A stretch of 64,000 nt of DNA from Ceratodon purpureus (GCA_014871385.1 CM026426.1:104939281-105003280), one strand, 5' to 3'; positions 11,358-22,229 are shown, counted from the stretch's first letter. Numbers and translations: made by a program. The notes: generated by a model not told the origin, from the letters alone.

Positions 11358-14245
11358 ATGGAGGAGGGGGACCAAAATGACCTGCGAGCAGAAAGGCAGG
11401 CCAGGGAACGATTCAGACGCTACATGCAACGGGATGAACGGGCGACAGAGCCAACTCCAGCGGAAGGACGTGGCCGACTTAGCTCGCAGGGTAGTGCGGC
11501 TAAGCAGGTAGGAGAACTCATTGACATGGAGGTGGAAAACGACCTGTCATCATCAGATGGGAGAACCAGAGAGAGCAGATTTGGAGGGGAGACGCAGTTC
11601 GAAAAAGGGGATAGGCTGAGCCGTCAGCCTGACCCAACGAGTGCCCCCTGGAAGTATCAAGACATGAAGAGGACATCATCATTCAGGAGGGATTTTTTCA
11701 CTGCTGCAGATGATTACAACACCTTCAGAGAAGAACGCCGACAAACGCAGGAGGTCTTCGCAGAACCAACCTAGTGGCCCAGTACAGTCACTGGCAGAGC
11801 CGACGCGGGCACAGAGCCGACTCGGGGGCGCAGCCGACCAGTCTCTCCTGTACACCTGCCACAAACCCCAGAAACCTTACCTGTTGCTTTTGAGAGTTTG
11901 AAGCAGAAGCTAGAAGAGACCAAGAGTCGATCAGTCCAGGAACAGGGACTTGCGAATCCCATAGAAGGTGGACCCAGCAGGAATGTTCATTTTTTGGACA
12001 AATTCAAACTTCGGGCTAAGGGAGCAAGAAGAGGGAGACAGGCGGGCTGTGGAAGCATTCAAAGCAGACTTACAAGCTAGAAGAGAGAGGGCCAAACAGT
12101 ATTCTACGACCCACACTCACAGCAAGCCTGACCCAGGTAAATACCTCCAGCAATTGGAAGCTTTACAGCAGGCTGCACCCTCGGGCGAGGCGTCGTTACA
12201 TCACTGGCATACTGAGCCACAGTGGCCGCCAGAACCGTCTCAGACTGTATGGGAGCTTGAGTTCAACCGACGGGTCCAGGAGAAAGCTCAGAGGTCAGCC
12301 ACCCAGCAGTTAGCGGCACAGCAAAGAGAGCAACAAAGGGTGGAAAGGGAAAGGCAGGAGCTAGCGCAGCTGCACGATCTATGGGAGGAACAGAGACGGG
12401 AGCGCGAACAGGAACAGACTGAGGAGATTCCAGTCAGCACTCCTTACTTAACCGACCCAACTCCTGAGGTACTAGGGGATAGAAAGGTACCTCGACCCCT
12501 TCCAACTGTAGCTCCCTCGGCAGTCCATCGACCGCTTGCTTATGTGGATCACCTTACAAGTGACAAATATCACTCTGCCCAGCCGACTTAGCCCACAGAA
12601 TTTCCTGTCAGAATAGCAGAGCCCACCTTTTGGGAATCAGTCCCTGAAGTGGTTTATGGGGGGAGGCCTACAGTTCACTCCTCATCCTCTGCCCCAGTAG
12701 GCTACAGCCTAGCTGCCGTCCCCGGAGGCCCTCACAGTACCGCACCTACTCCAAACCCTCCGAGGCATCCCACAGTGACATCAGTAGTGCGACCTCCTGC
12801 TGTACCCACAGCCCGCACCACCGACTTCACCTCTGCGCCTCCTCAACCCCCTGTCAGTACTCAACGGAAGCAATTGCCGTACAGAGCCTACAAGGAAGGT
12901 AGTGACCCAGATGCCCATCTCCGCTACTTTGATAAATGTGCCTAGTTCAATGGGGAAACTGATGAACAAGTGATCATCACAGTGTTCGGGACGACTCTTG
13001 TGGATAAAGCCCAGAGATGGTTTGATGATTGGCTGGACCACCATCTTTACTGCACGTGGGAAGAGGCTAAGGAAGCTTTCAAACTGCGATATCGAGAGCA
13101 GGATTCAGATGAGCAGGTCTACATGACTCTCAGAACCTTCAAACAGGGTGAGGGAGAGAAGGTACAAGACTACTACGAACGTTTTATGAAGTTGATCAAG
13201 TGCCTGCAGAAAGAAGTGGGAGAAGGGTTCAAGCTTACATATTTCAGGGCATGTCTGCTTGATTACTTGAAGGTGACTACCAGTGGGTCTACAGCAAACA
13301 CCTTTACCGAACTGAAGGAGTTGGCTAGGCGCTGTGAGACTAATTGTACTGATGCTTCAGGGAAGATTTTGTACTTTCAGGCCAAGAGGACAGAGCCGAC
13401 TAATTGTCGAGCTAGTACTGCAAATGCCCAGGCAGATCAGGTGGAGACAGTCAACCGCAGGTTCTGCACGGTATGCAAGAAATTTGGGCATGAAGACAAA
13501 TACTGCTTCGTGAACCCAGATAACCCAAACAACAGGCTACCCAGGGCAGATGGGAAGCCAACTGTAGGAGTTCACGAAGTATCGGCTACATAGCCGACCA
13601 GTGGCTCAGGAAGACAGTCCAACAGCCGACCTGGAGGATATCGAAACAACGGAGCTGGCAGGATTGATGGGTGCTTCTTGTGTTTGGGCACTGACCATCA
13701 GATGCGTAATTGTCATTTACGTCTAAAGTTTCAGCAAATGTTGGCTGCTGAAAAGCTAGGAACTAACTCTGTTGGTGTCAACAGTGTGGAGTTGCAGGAG
13801 TTGGATAACCCTGAAGTGGCCACTATACTAACCAGGGCGGCTAGGGTGCGAGCCAGACTTCCATTGGAAGATAAGGAACTGAAAGAACCAGAACCACGAC
13901 TGCCCAAGACTTAGGCAGACTGGGAGAAGGAGGAACGGCTCCGAAAGGAATTCATTGCTTTAGCTGAGGAGATTAATCGGGAGAATGAGTTGGCACATCA
14001 AAAGGAAGAGGAGCTTCAAAAAGCAAACGTGGACAACTCTACATCCACAGTTACAGACGGACCAGTACTAGATAACAACTGGGCAAGGTTTCCTGATGCG
14101 GATTGCTTGCAAGAGACACCCAAGCTGGTGCCGACTGGGACTTCGACAGAGCCGACTACTCCCCAGCCTTCATCAGCCGTTAAGACTGTGAGCAGACAGA
14201 TTTTACAGACACCTATTACTGTATCTCTGGGGGAACTGCTTCGAA
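11358..14245 (+). pseudogene. gag polyprotein of E1, broken
   Basis: It opens with ATG at 11358 (MEEGDQND), equivalent to gag starts in E2 and E3. A stop TAG lies at 11772 and a frameshift near 12,010. Thereafter one frame runs to about 14,245, interrupted only by TAG at 12589, 12943, 13591 and 13912. Features in order: an Arg/Glu/Gln-rich coiled coil (12,000-12,420), a Pro-rich linker, the capsid-like domain (12,880-13,340, with TTLVDKAQRWFDDWL and a helical run ending in a Cys-Thr rich turn), CCHC knuckle 1 (CTVCKKFGHEDKYC, about 13,463-13,505), CCHC knuckle 2 (CFLCLGTDHQMRNC, about 13,670-13,715), and a charged linker to protease. Gag would package the element RNA into virus-like particles. 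A frameshift at about 14,240 separates it from protease. Confidence 0.8.
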
Positions 14246-15464
14246 GTGGCCTCCAACCTTACTGAGTATGTCAGAGCAAAAGTATTTCCCAATAATCAGC
14301 GACAGCATAGACTGTCATTTGAGCCGGTTCAGCACCAGCAGGTTTCAACAAAGACACAGCCTACAACAACACCAGTGGATACCCAGAATCCCCAGGGATC
14401 ATCGGTACACCCTAACTTGGTTGTTGGTGCAGTAGATATTGATCGAGGCCTTCCGGTTATTTCTGTGCAGGTGGGACAGTTAACATTGGATAACGTACTC
14501 CTGGATGGAGGGTCTGGCGTCAACCTAGTAACTGAGGAGGAGCGAATTCGGTTGGGGTTGAAGGAGCCGTCACCAGCACCCTATCGATTGCGTATGGCTG
14601 ATCAGGAATGTTCGGATTCACATCCATGGTATTCCGTACAACATCAGTCTGACTGTTATCAGGAACAAGGAGGTCAACAAAGCCTACAGCATGCTACTGG
14701 GCCGTCCTTGGCTCATAGATGCAAAGGTAACTCATGATTGGGGAAACAAACTGGTTACTATCCGGGGTAACGGCACAGTCAAGACGATATCTATCAACCA
14801 ACGAAAAGGCCCTCTACCCAAACTGCCAGAAGTACTTGTATGCTACAATTTAGCTGAAGGGCTGACAGATGAGGAGGAGGATCGTTTCTTGAGAACAGAG
14901 GAGGATATATTCGCAGTGGGAACTATTACACTACCGGAGGGTTTGAGTCTTCCACTTAACAACGGGATCAACCGACCCCCAGCCGACCTTCGCAAAGCGG
15001 ATTGTACCGCAGCCGACATAAGAGCCGACTTGGGCACCGCCGACTCAGCGAAGGTACCTACACCAGTTCCGGATTCTGCCACTTACCCAGAACATTTTTA
15101 TACCTTCACGGAGGGTGAAATGCTGGTTGATGAAACACCTGTAAGAGACCAGCTAAGGGATATGAAGGTGGCAGCATGGAACCTCACTGAAGAGGAGCAG
15201 TTACGCAAGATCAATGTTGGCACCGAGGAGTCTCCCAAGATCTTGAAGATTGGAGCTCAATTGGAGCCAGCCATGGCCAAGGCAGCTAAGGACCTGATGA
15301 GGGAGTATACAGATGTGTTTGCCTGGACATACAAGGATTTGAAGGGCATACCTCCATCGGTAGCTCAGCACCGGATTGTGCTGGAGAAAGACGTTCCGCC
15401 TATCCATCAGGCCCGTTTCAGGATGAATCCGAACTATGCCAGCATTGTCAAACAAGATATTGAA
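14246..15464 (+). pseudogene. protease and start of reverse transcriptase of E1
   Basis: The first frame holds the aspartic protease, with VLLDGGSGVNLVT near 14,498-14,536 as the active-site loop (D-G-G instead of D-T/S-G, as also in E4). A frame change after about 14,600 leads to YSMLLGRPWLIDAK and a frame open from 14,691 to about 15,560. The final recognisable block is FAWTYKDLKGIPPSVAQHRI with HQARFRMNPNYA, the lead-in to the RT fingers; the YxDD palm is absent. Between them lies a linker with five GCC-GAC codons in one frame (residues ADL, KAD, AAD, RAD, TAD). The element cannot encode a working polymerase. Confidence 0.8.
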
Positions 15465-15569
15465 GAGGATGAATTGAAGCCGAGCATTGATCAAATAGCT
15501 TGCTTGGAGAAGGGTTCTTTCATTGGAGAGGATGAATTGAAGCCGAGCATGATCAAATAGCTTGCTTGG
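15465..15569 (+). repeat. 43/42-bp duplication at the truncated end of E1
   Basis: The unit gaggatgaattgaagccg...agcttgcttgg occurs at 15465-15507 and again at 15528-15569, separated by 20 bp. The second copy lacks one T. It sits at the point where RT homology ceases and host-like sequence starts. Confidence 0.85.
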
Positions 15570-15575
15570 CAGGAC

Positions 15576-16240
15576 ATTGAATTGAACAACTTACAGTGGA
15601 TGATCAGGGTGAGCAACCACGAATGTAGGAAGCTCGCAAAGAAGTGTATTGACCTTCATGTCTACATTAAGGTAACTAGCAAGGAGGTCGTCCATTGGGA
15701 TGGGATCTCCTTAGACACGTGGTGTGAGAAAAACAAGATGCATTACATAATTTGGAACGAGCTAATGCTCTTGTACAGGAACTACCTGCTTTGTAAACCG
15801 CAGGAGTCAAACGTGGAGTGTGTCTGAATGGGAATTGCTTCAAAAAGAGAAGGGGTTTAACGACATTATCATTAGCAAAATCCGGGCCAAGGTGTTCAAT
15901 AGCAAAGTAGGATCGGATTGGCTACTGGGAAGGTATAATGACTTGACTCTGAGAATACGACCAACTCCAGACATATTCAATGAAGCGGTTAAAAAGTACT
16001 TCAAGCTTGAGCTGGCAGATTTGTCGCAATCATGGATGTAATTTGATGCCCGAGTCGCCGTCACTAACGACAAGGTCATGGAGGTACTTGACGACAATGG
16101 ACCCTTCTCCTTCGACTGCTGCGTCATCTTGGCTTTGACAGAGCCGGGAACACTATGTTCATTCTAGAAAAGGATGTCAAGATTATTGGCAAAAGGGTTT
16201 CACAAGAGTTGGAGGAAGAGCTCTACTTGGAAGATGAAAA
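15576..16240 (+). pseudogene. unknown host-like exon, frameshifted
   Basis: One frame (15582-15826) encodes about 80 residues with Trp, Cys and His spread through it. It overlaps a second frame (15820-16038, MSEWELLQKEKGFND...) that clearly continues the same type of sequence, so a one-base frameshift near 15,820 is likely. After a TAA, the protein-like text resumes (FDARVAVTNDKVMEVLDDNG) to about 16,240. The protein has mixed helices and short hydrophobic strands. I do not recognise it. It may belong to the same gene as 9486-9917, split by E1. Confidence 0.35.
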
Positions 16241-16429
16241 CCAGTAACCAACCAAGGTGGCTACTGTTGCTACCCCTCCGTGTGGCTTCTGGATTTGGAG
16301 TCAAATCACTTTGTTGAGGTAGAGTTCAGTTTAAAAAATAGCCCATGGAAGGTGCATATAATGTAGTACATTCCGGATCACGCCAACGGGTTTCAAAGAA
16401 GCTTTCAAATTGATTCAAGGCTCAATATT

Positions 16430-16735
16430 TTAGTTTCCATTATGTATCGGACGCTAGAGTGTTGGGGGATACTTTTCGGCACTTCTCTGAAATCACTGGC
16501 TTAAAACAGCCGTTGCCGCCACATTGGGACAAAGCGGCTATGAATTTTTTAGAAGATTGGGCTGGCAACGGGAATTGCCACACGAGCTACTTGTACCTCT
16601 TGTCTCGCTTGGAGCAAGCAATGAAGTTATAGGACGTCAACGTCATCAATGTTTGGGGAGGTGGAAACGTCAAGGTCATCAATGTCTGAGGAGGTGGAAA
16701 TGTCACGGCCATTACTCTGCTAAGTGAATTTTCTT
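16430..16735 (+). pseudogene. unknown exon with 33-bp tandem repeat
   Basis: A reading frame from about 16,440 (YVSDARVLGDTFRHFSEITG) through NFLEDWAGNGNCHTSYLYLL is protein-like. It is followed by two 33-bp tandem units (16636-16668 and 16669-16701) that each encode an NVINV/GGGN-type stretch of 11 codons, with one TGA and one TAG. The unit length is a multiple of three, so the repeat could have expanded in a coding exon. The family is unknown. Confidence 0.35.
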
Positions 16736-16957
16736 TTCTCTCTTATGTAGTTATTGTTCTCTCTCTCTCATTGTCGGCGGGCAGCCAACACTCACTACAT
16801 CCAACCTATGTTTACTCTCCTAATCTACGTTGACCATGCCATCTTGTGCTTGTGCACAGATACCACGCAACGGTAATTGAAATCGTGCAAAGCAAGGAAG
16901 AGAAGTATAACGCAAACTGCCATGCGAGGAGCATGACCTTCATCCCAAGCAAGTACA

Positions 16958-17300
16958 GTGTACCCATGGAGAATTCACTACTTTGAAACGAGGATGGAGC
17001 CGGGCCTCTGGTTCCCTCTCACACTCGCTAACTTGGTTGTAAATGTCGAAGAGGTCCATGTGATTGGAAAGTGCGGACCTCTCGATGCTGGGAAGTCTGC
17101 TCGGGTTCCGGTGAGGTTAGAAGATTCTAATACTGAGGACCAGGAGCCATAGAACTTGGACGAAGATGTAATCCACAATGAGGTTCATGTCGAGATGAGA
17201 GAATTTGCGGCTCAAGACGTCGAGGAGGATGAGGTGGACTACAAACCGCAAGACCTAGATGATGCGGTGAAGATATTCTAGGATGCAAATCTACGTTATA
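16958..17300 (+). pseudogene. acidic unknown exon
   Basis: The frame MYPWRIHYFETRM... runs 16958-17149, meets a TAG, and continues in the same frame with a very acidic stretch (NLDEDVIHNEVHVEM, DVEEDEVDYK) to another TAG at about 17,279. It precedes FCP1-like module A and may be its N-terminal region. A preceding acceptor-like ttgtgcacag lies near 16,859. Confidence 0.35.
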
Positions 17301-17312
17301 TAAAACCGTCCT

Positions 17313-18917
17313 ATGTCGCAAGTTGAGGAGGAGCAAGAAATAGAGGATGTTGGGTTAGTTGGCTCTTCATCCGTTGTATATGAGCACGTAACTACTTTTT
17401 TGGAATCTCAAGTCCAGGTGGACCAAGTGAGGCCCGCAGCAACAATGCAGGTACCACTTTTATTGAGGCCCAAACATCAGGAAAATGTGCGAGTTGCACC
17501 TCCTCAAAAGCAGACAGTAAGTATTGAGGGGCATGGGCTTTGGGCACCTATCGGCGGCCTGCCGACAGGCCATGAGAAAACTTCATCTAATCCTGCCAGC
17601 AAGGGCAAGGGTGCCTCAAAGATTTTATTTGTATTGGAAGGTATCAATGGCGTACTCCGGCGGATTGGGCTTGCTGAGAACCCTGATCCCAAAACCCCCT
17701 CCGGAAAGAGAAGTAAGGTCCCAAGTCCATCGCAGACCACTTTTCTATAGGGCAATTTTTTACGCATCCCCACAAGGGGGCCGGTAGGGGAAGAGTCATC
17801 AAGGATGAATAATTGGAAGGCTTTCTCTAAGAAGGCTTCTCATGAAAAGGGCATATCTGGGAAGGTGTACATGAGCCCAACTCACGCTGACTCTCATGAG
17901 GTCGAACTTTCGCCCCAAGTGAAATCTTCATAAGGTCCCAAGCTTAAGAAGACCAGAGGGGGTTGCTTTATCAGGCGGTGGTCTCGTCCATCTTTTAGAA
18001 GCTTGTATTGAAAATGTAGTGTAGGTTGAAGGCACTGAGTTTATGTTTGATGTATCAAACCATATTTAAATAAATCTTGGATTAATGGCCATGTCTATGC
18101 TTATTCTTTCTTTGTTCTTCATTGGATGTCGGCTATCCGCCAATTGTCGTCCTAACCGTCACGTTTGTGGTCTTTGTATGCTATCACTATAGATTCCGCA
18201 GACAAGGATGTCCAAGATAAAGCCAACGAAGTCTTATACCACATAGGTCACAAGTAGCGTCCTCCACATGTAAGTGCAGATCGCGCAGCCCGTGGCTAGG
18301 CTAGTATTCAAGTACCTGAACCAGTGTTGAAGTACTTTGTGGTTTTGAATGAGACCGGGTTTAGAGAAGTTCTTAGAGTTCTGCCTGGACAATTTCAAGG
18401 TAGTATTCAGAAGCTGCGTTCAAGCTCAAAAGTTCAAAATGCTCCGGATAACTTTGAAGCAGCGTTGTCCTCGTCTAGTTGAAATGTGCTACAAGTTCTA
18501 CTAGACTTTTCGCAAGATTTGCATATATTACAACGAGAGGCAATATTTTATGAAGAGACTCTAGACCCTCGTCAAGCTCAACGACAAACCAAGGCTTCTT
18601 CAACTAACACTCTTTTGGTTGATAATTCCCCATATAAGAACATCACATATAGCCAATGGAACGGTGTGTACCCTGAGCTTAGTACTTTTCAGTCGAAGGA
18701 GTCGGACATTAAGGGGATCTACTTGGTCGAAGAATTGATGCCTTGGCTAGAGCGATTGAAAGCCTCCAGACTCCATGTGCCCGACTACTGCCAAATATGC
18801 TCACAATTTGGTCAGCGTCAACTAGTCATGGATGATGAAGAATATGAGCGCTTCTCTGATTATTACACCTATGACAAAGGGGAAAAAAAAAGTAGGACTG
18901 TTGAATATGGGCGCTAG
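17313..18917 (+). pseudogene. FCP1/NIF-like HAD domain, module A, catalytic Asp lost
   Basis: An open frame (17313-17747) has a Ser/Pro-rich start and then KILFVLEGINGVLRR at about 17,623-17,667, which aligns with motif I of the plant FCP1-homology subfamily (hhLDLNGLL). The nucleophile Asp is replaced by Glu-Gly. After a gap that includes an inverted repeat (18125-18146), a second frame gives MRPGLEKFLEFCLDNFKVVF (18,337-18,396), the motif-II region. A third (18486-18914) gives NTLLVDNSPYKN, corresponding to the NTLLLDDSP motif with one Asp changed to Asn, and then a FGQR ending typical of the domain C-terminus. Such enzymes dephosphorylate phosphoproteins such as the RNA polymerase II tail; this copy should be inactive. 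The exon order is right, so it is a spliced gene that has decayed, or a pseudo-phosphatase. Confidence 0.7.
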
Positions 18918-19331
18918 AGAATGTAGATGTGTCTGTCGGCAGCCCGCTAATGGTCTCTTCAATGATGTAGAACAATTCAGTAAATAATTTTTTTCCTCTT
19001 TCAACCATAGTAATTTGTAATCACTCATGGAGACTGTATATTTTGTCTTGGATGTTCTATAACTGTACTCTCTCTTGTATACCATAGTCTGTATTACTAG
19101 TACCCTTCTGATTGGACACCCATGTTTTACTTTAATTTTATGTTCATTGTTAAGGAGACATTGGAGGATGATGCCTTGCTTCAAACGGTGCCACCACCCT
19201 CCATTTTGGGTACGCTTTTGAAGCAGTATCCAATATCTTTTGATGGTGATGGTGACAAAGATGAATATCTGGCAGCGCTCGGTAATAATAACAGTGATGG
19301 AGAGGACGACTACACCTCTTGAGTTGGCGAT

Positions 19332-20187
19332 TTGCCGACAATGTCTTCAACTTATAACTCCGGAGGGTGTGCTATAGCTTCCTCCTATTTTGTTGATACC
19401 AACATTGAGATTCACCATAACATTCCTTTGTATGATGATGCCATTAGTGTTAGCACTAAAATTATCGCGGGTAATATTGAGGTACCTCTTCTACGATACT
19501 ACCTTGTCTTAGAGATCAAGGGATTGCTCATAGCAAAGCACTATGGGTATATCGGTAATGACTTGAAGACAAAGATTCATTGTTGGGGTAGACTACGACT
19601 GCGAGAATTTCTAGAATCCTGCACAGCAAATTTTGAGGTTGTCTTCATGTCCGCCACAAATGATAAGATTCTTGAGCGTCACTACGAGAAGCTATTAGCC
19701 ATTTATCCTTTACTTGAGCACGATCACAAACGCCTCAATGCATGATGGTCTGATATCTCAACTTGGATAAGTCCTACTCGAAAGCAAGAAACCTTTGTAA
19801 AACGCTTGGATAGACTTTTCTCCGACTCTAAGCTATTGGGTGGATAAGATGCTAGTATTTGGAATACCCTACTTGTAGATGACCGGCCTCATAGAAATGT
19901 CTTTAATAATCCATTCAATGCTGTCCATCCTACTACTTTCTTTTGGAACTCTGAGATGCCTTTGTTATCTACCCATTTCCCCATTCCATATTTAACTAGA
20001 GTAGTAATACCCTTTCTTGCAAGACTTAAGCAGTTTTGGTTGGAGGTCCAAGGGTACTCCAGTAGGAATTCTTGGGTAGGAAAGCCACGCGTCTTACTAG
20101 GTTCTAGCAAAAATGGGAAGTTAAGAGAGGTTATTCCTTCTCATGCCTACGGGTTTGACGTGCTAGGGATCCGTGAACTTGGCATGT
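19332..20187 (+). pseudogene. FCP1/NIF-like HAD domain, module B
   Basis: This is the best-preserved module. Frame 19332-19742 carries RYYLVLEIKGLLIAKHYG (motif I, Asp to Glu and Asn to Lys), then CWGRLRLREFLESCTANFEV and VVFMSAT (motif II region; the Thr/Ser-containing strand end is kept). After one TGA at 19743 the frame continues: DISTWISPTRKQE..., NTLLVDDRPHRNVFNN (motif III/IV, both Asp kept), then AVHPTTFFWN, and a C-terminal helix ending near 20,187. Two in-frame stops (TGA 19743, TAA near 19,843) break it. Length and order match a complete FCP1-homology domain. The lost nucleophile argues against phosphatase activity even if expressed. Confidence 0.75.
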
Positions 20188-20539
20188 AAATTTACCCTAT
20201 CCTACTATAGCCCGGTTTGTTCCATCGTCGGCCATTTGCCGATTGCTTAGGGTCTACATTAGCTTTGCTAGTTTTTGATGGTCTCATATAAAATAGTGCC
20301 TAATTTTGTAAAGAATGCTAAGACTCTTCCACTTTCACACTCCATGCTCCACACATTCGTATCCAATGCTTCTCATGTCTCTTGTTTTTTGTAGACCCAT
20401 GCATGAGGTTCTCCTTCTTGCATATTTTCTTTTGAAGTTTCTTCAAACTTTCAATTTGTCGGCGGTTCGCCAACAACTTTGAATATAGTCCATAACATCA
20501 TATATCTTCTCCTATTTATTGATTTTTGACATTGATTGC

Positions 20540-21200
20540 ACTTCATATTCTTGAGGGCACTTCGTTTTATTTCATATGCCTTTATGGTCTACCCCATCCT
20601 GTCAAGATATGTATTGTCCTATACATCAATGGCTTTCTCTGCCATATGGATCACAATATTCCTACCTTGCCATGGGCTATGCATCGGAATGTTGTGCAGC
20701 GCCTAGGTATGAAGAAACTATTCGACATGCTTTTCTTGCATTTTCATTTCGGTCTATGATTGAAGATGCCTATGTAAAAATTAAAGCCTCTATTTTCACA
20801 TATACACCCCCGAGTGTCATGAAGGGGTTCTCCTTCGTCTACTTTAGAGGTGACCTTGTTGACAAAAAGTTCTCGTGGAGTTATAAGACGTTAGATTTAG
20901 TTTGCTCCAAGGTACAGTCTCGTAATGTCTGCAAATTAGATCAGGTGCTCTTTGTGGATGTCGACCTGAGGTCTTTCAGGAGGACACCAAACTGTATGTG
21001 CTAGATTCCTTGGCCTTTTGAGGGTCATCTAAATTTCTCAAACGATGACGGCGTTATACCTAACGTTGCTATAGATATCCTTCCACTAGTATACTATTTG
21101 CCCAAGTTTGAAACGAGGCTTGTTCAGAGGACCTCTCCGTCCAAAGTGCTATCCGGTCTGCTCGTCCATCCGTTAGGGATCACGAGAGGTCTGTTTGACT
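20540..21200 (+). pseudogene. FCP1/NIF-like HAD domain, module C
   Basis: VKICIVLYINGFLCHMDHN (20,600-20,656) matches motif I with Asp replaced by Tyr but the N-G-x-L part kept. VVQRLGMKKLFDMLFLHFHF follows as the motif-II helix. A frameshift near 20,750 leads to SMIEDAYVKIKAS..., then DLVDKKFSWSYKTLDLVC, and VLFVDVDLRSFRRTPN (third motif). After a TAG near 21,003 come IPWPFEGHLNFSNDDG and DILPLVYYLPKFETR, the usual C-terminal acidic loop and helix. It lies 3' of module B in the same orientation, so A-B-C is an array of related exons or tandemly duplicated genes. Confidence 0.65.
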
Positions 21201-22229
21201 AAGACTTAGGGCCGACCATCCCAACATTGCATATACTGAAGATTATCTTGCACATATTGAAGATATATATCTATTAATGTTTTTCTAGCGGACCGCTAGG
21301 TCCAATAAATGTTGGGGACCGACCGGTCCGTCTGTTTGAAGTGCCGTCCGGTCCGCCAGATTTGGCCCATGTCTGTCTGTTATGACAACCCTGTTTGAAA
21401 CTGTACACAAGAATATGGCACAGTCGGAGAGGCCAAGGACTACACATTCATGCGTAATCCTGATTTAGATGAGAAATTCCAGATGTAGATGGGATGCTGA
21501 CTTTGTATTATATATTTTACTATTTGAATTAAAATGATATTCTTTACAATGTTAAGTATAATTCTTATATTGCATCCTAGTCTCAATCCTTAGTATTATA
21601 CTTTTATCTAGGGTTTTCTAGGCCGTCTGGTCGTGACTAACCCGTCAGGACGTTGCAGTGGCTCGCGACGAGGGCACTGCAACGTCACAATAGGGGTCAG
21701 CGTAGGGTCCGTCTAGGTCCTGCGAGTAGCTTAGGTAAAACAGTTACCCGGCCTCGTACGAGGCGTCCTACTTGGCAGAGCGGTTGTCCCGGGCGATGAC
21801 ATTGATGTACGGAGGAGTTGCGATGGCGGACTTAAGGAGACAAGCAATTTAGGGTTTAGGGGCGGACGTGGTTAAATGTGGCAAACAATTGGGGAGGAGC
21901 GCGGTTGCGGATTGAGGTTCAGGGTTGGATGGCGGGGAAGATGCGGACCCTAGTGGGGCGGACTGGTAGGCAGGCATGACGTAGACGCGGGGTGGACGGA
22001 CTAGAAAGTAGGCATAATGCAGACGCAGGGTGGGCGGACTAGATGTCAATCATACTGCGGACGCGAGGTTGTTGGATAGTTCGGGCGCGATGTGAACAAA
22101 CAACTCTAGGTGAATAGAGAGGGAAGGGGGTGGTCCGCATCATGTTGTCAGATTACTACAAAGCTTGCCTTGCATGCTGGACAAAGGATTTCTAATGAGT
22201 TTTACATACTCACATGTAATCTATGAATG
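21201..22229. other. non-coding, GTCCG-rich
   Basis: No gene is seen. From 21,100 to 22,090 the DNA is rich in GTCCG/CGGAC words (for example ccgtccggtccgcc, ctagcggaccgctag at 21285-21299, a 15-bp palindrome). An AT-rich insert occupies about 21,400-21,620. Similar GTCCG-rich DNA recurs at 36.7-37.06, 44.98-45.36, 48.05-48.2 and 52.8-54.5 kb. Confidence 0.4.

Larger units (their letters stand above)
9922..15464 (+). mobile_element. Ty3/gypsy retrotransposon E1, 3' truncated
   Basis: In order: LTR (9922-10344), primer-binding site, 1-kb leader, gag with coiled coil, capsid-like region and two CCHC knuckles, DGGS aspartic protease, GRPWLIDA motif, and the pre-RT block FAWTYKDLKGI, ending just inside reverse transcriptase at NPNYASIVKQDIE. 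RT core, RNase H, integrase and the 3' LTR are missing. The order protease then RT before any integrase, and the two-knuckle gag, fit plant gypsy elements. Damage consists of four or more frameshifts and in-frame TAG codons. GCCGAC is strikingly over-represented on this strand. The element stops at a 43-bp duplicated block and is followed by host-like exons. Confidence 0.85.
16771..20476. repeat. seven copies of an imperfect GTCGGC-(N4-6)-GCCGAC inverted repeat
   Basis: Copies lie at 16771-16790 (ttgtcggcgggcagccaaca), 17548-17569, 18125-18146, 18933-18952, 19322-19341 (agttggcgatttgccgacaa), 20223-20245 and 20455-20476. Each is a roughly 20-22 bp near-palindrome with arms of the type (T)GTCGGC / GCCRA(C)(A) and a variable centre. 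They fall mainly between coding modules: one each side of A's second half, one each side of B, and one before C. Only the 17,548 copy lies in an open frame. Role unknown. Confidence 0.65.
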
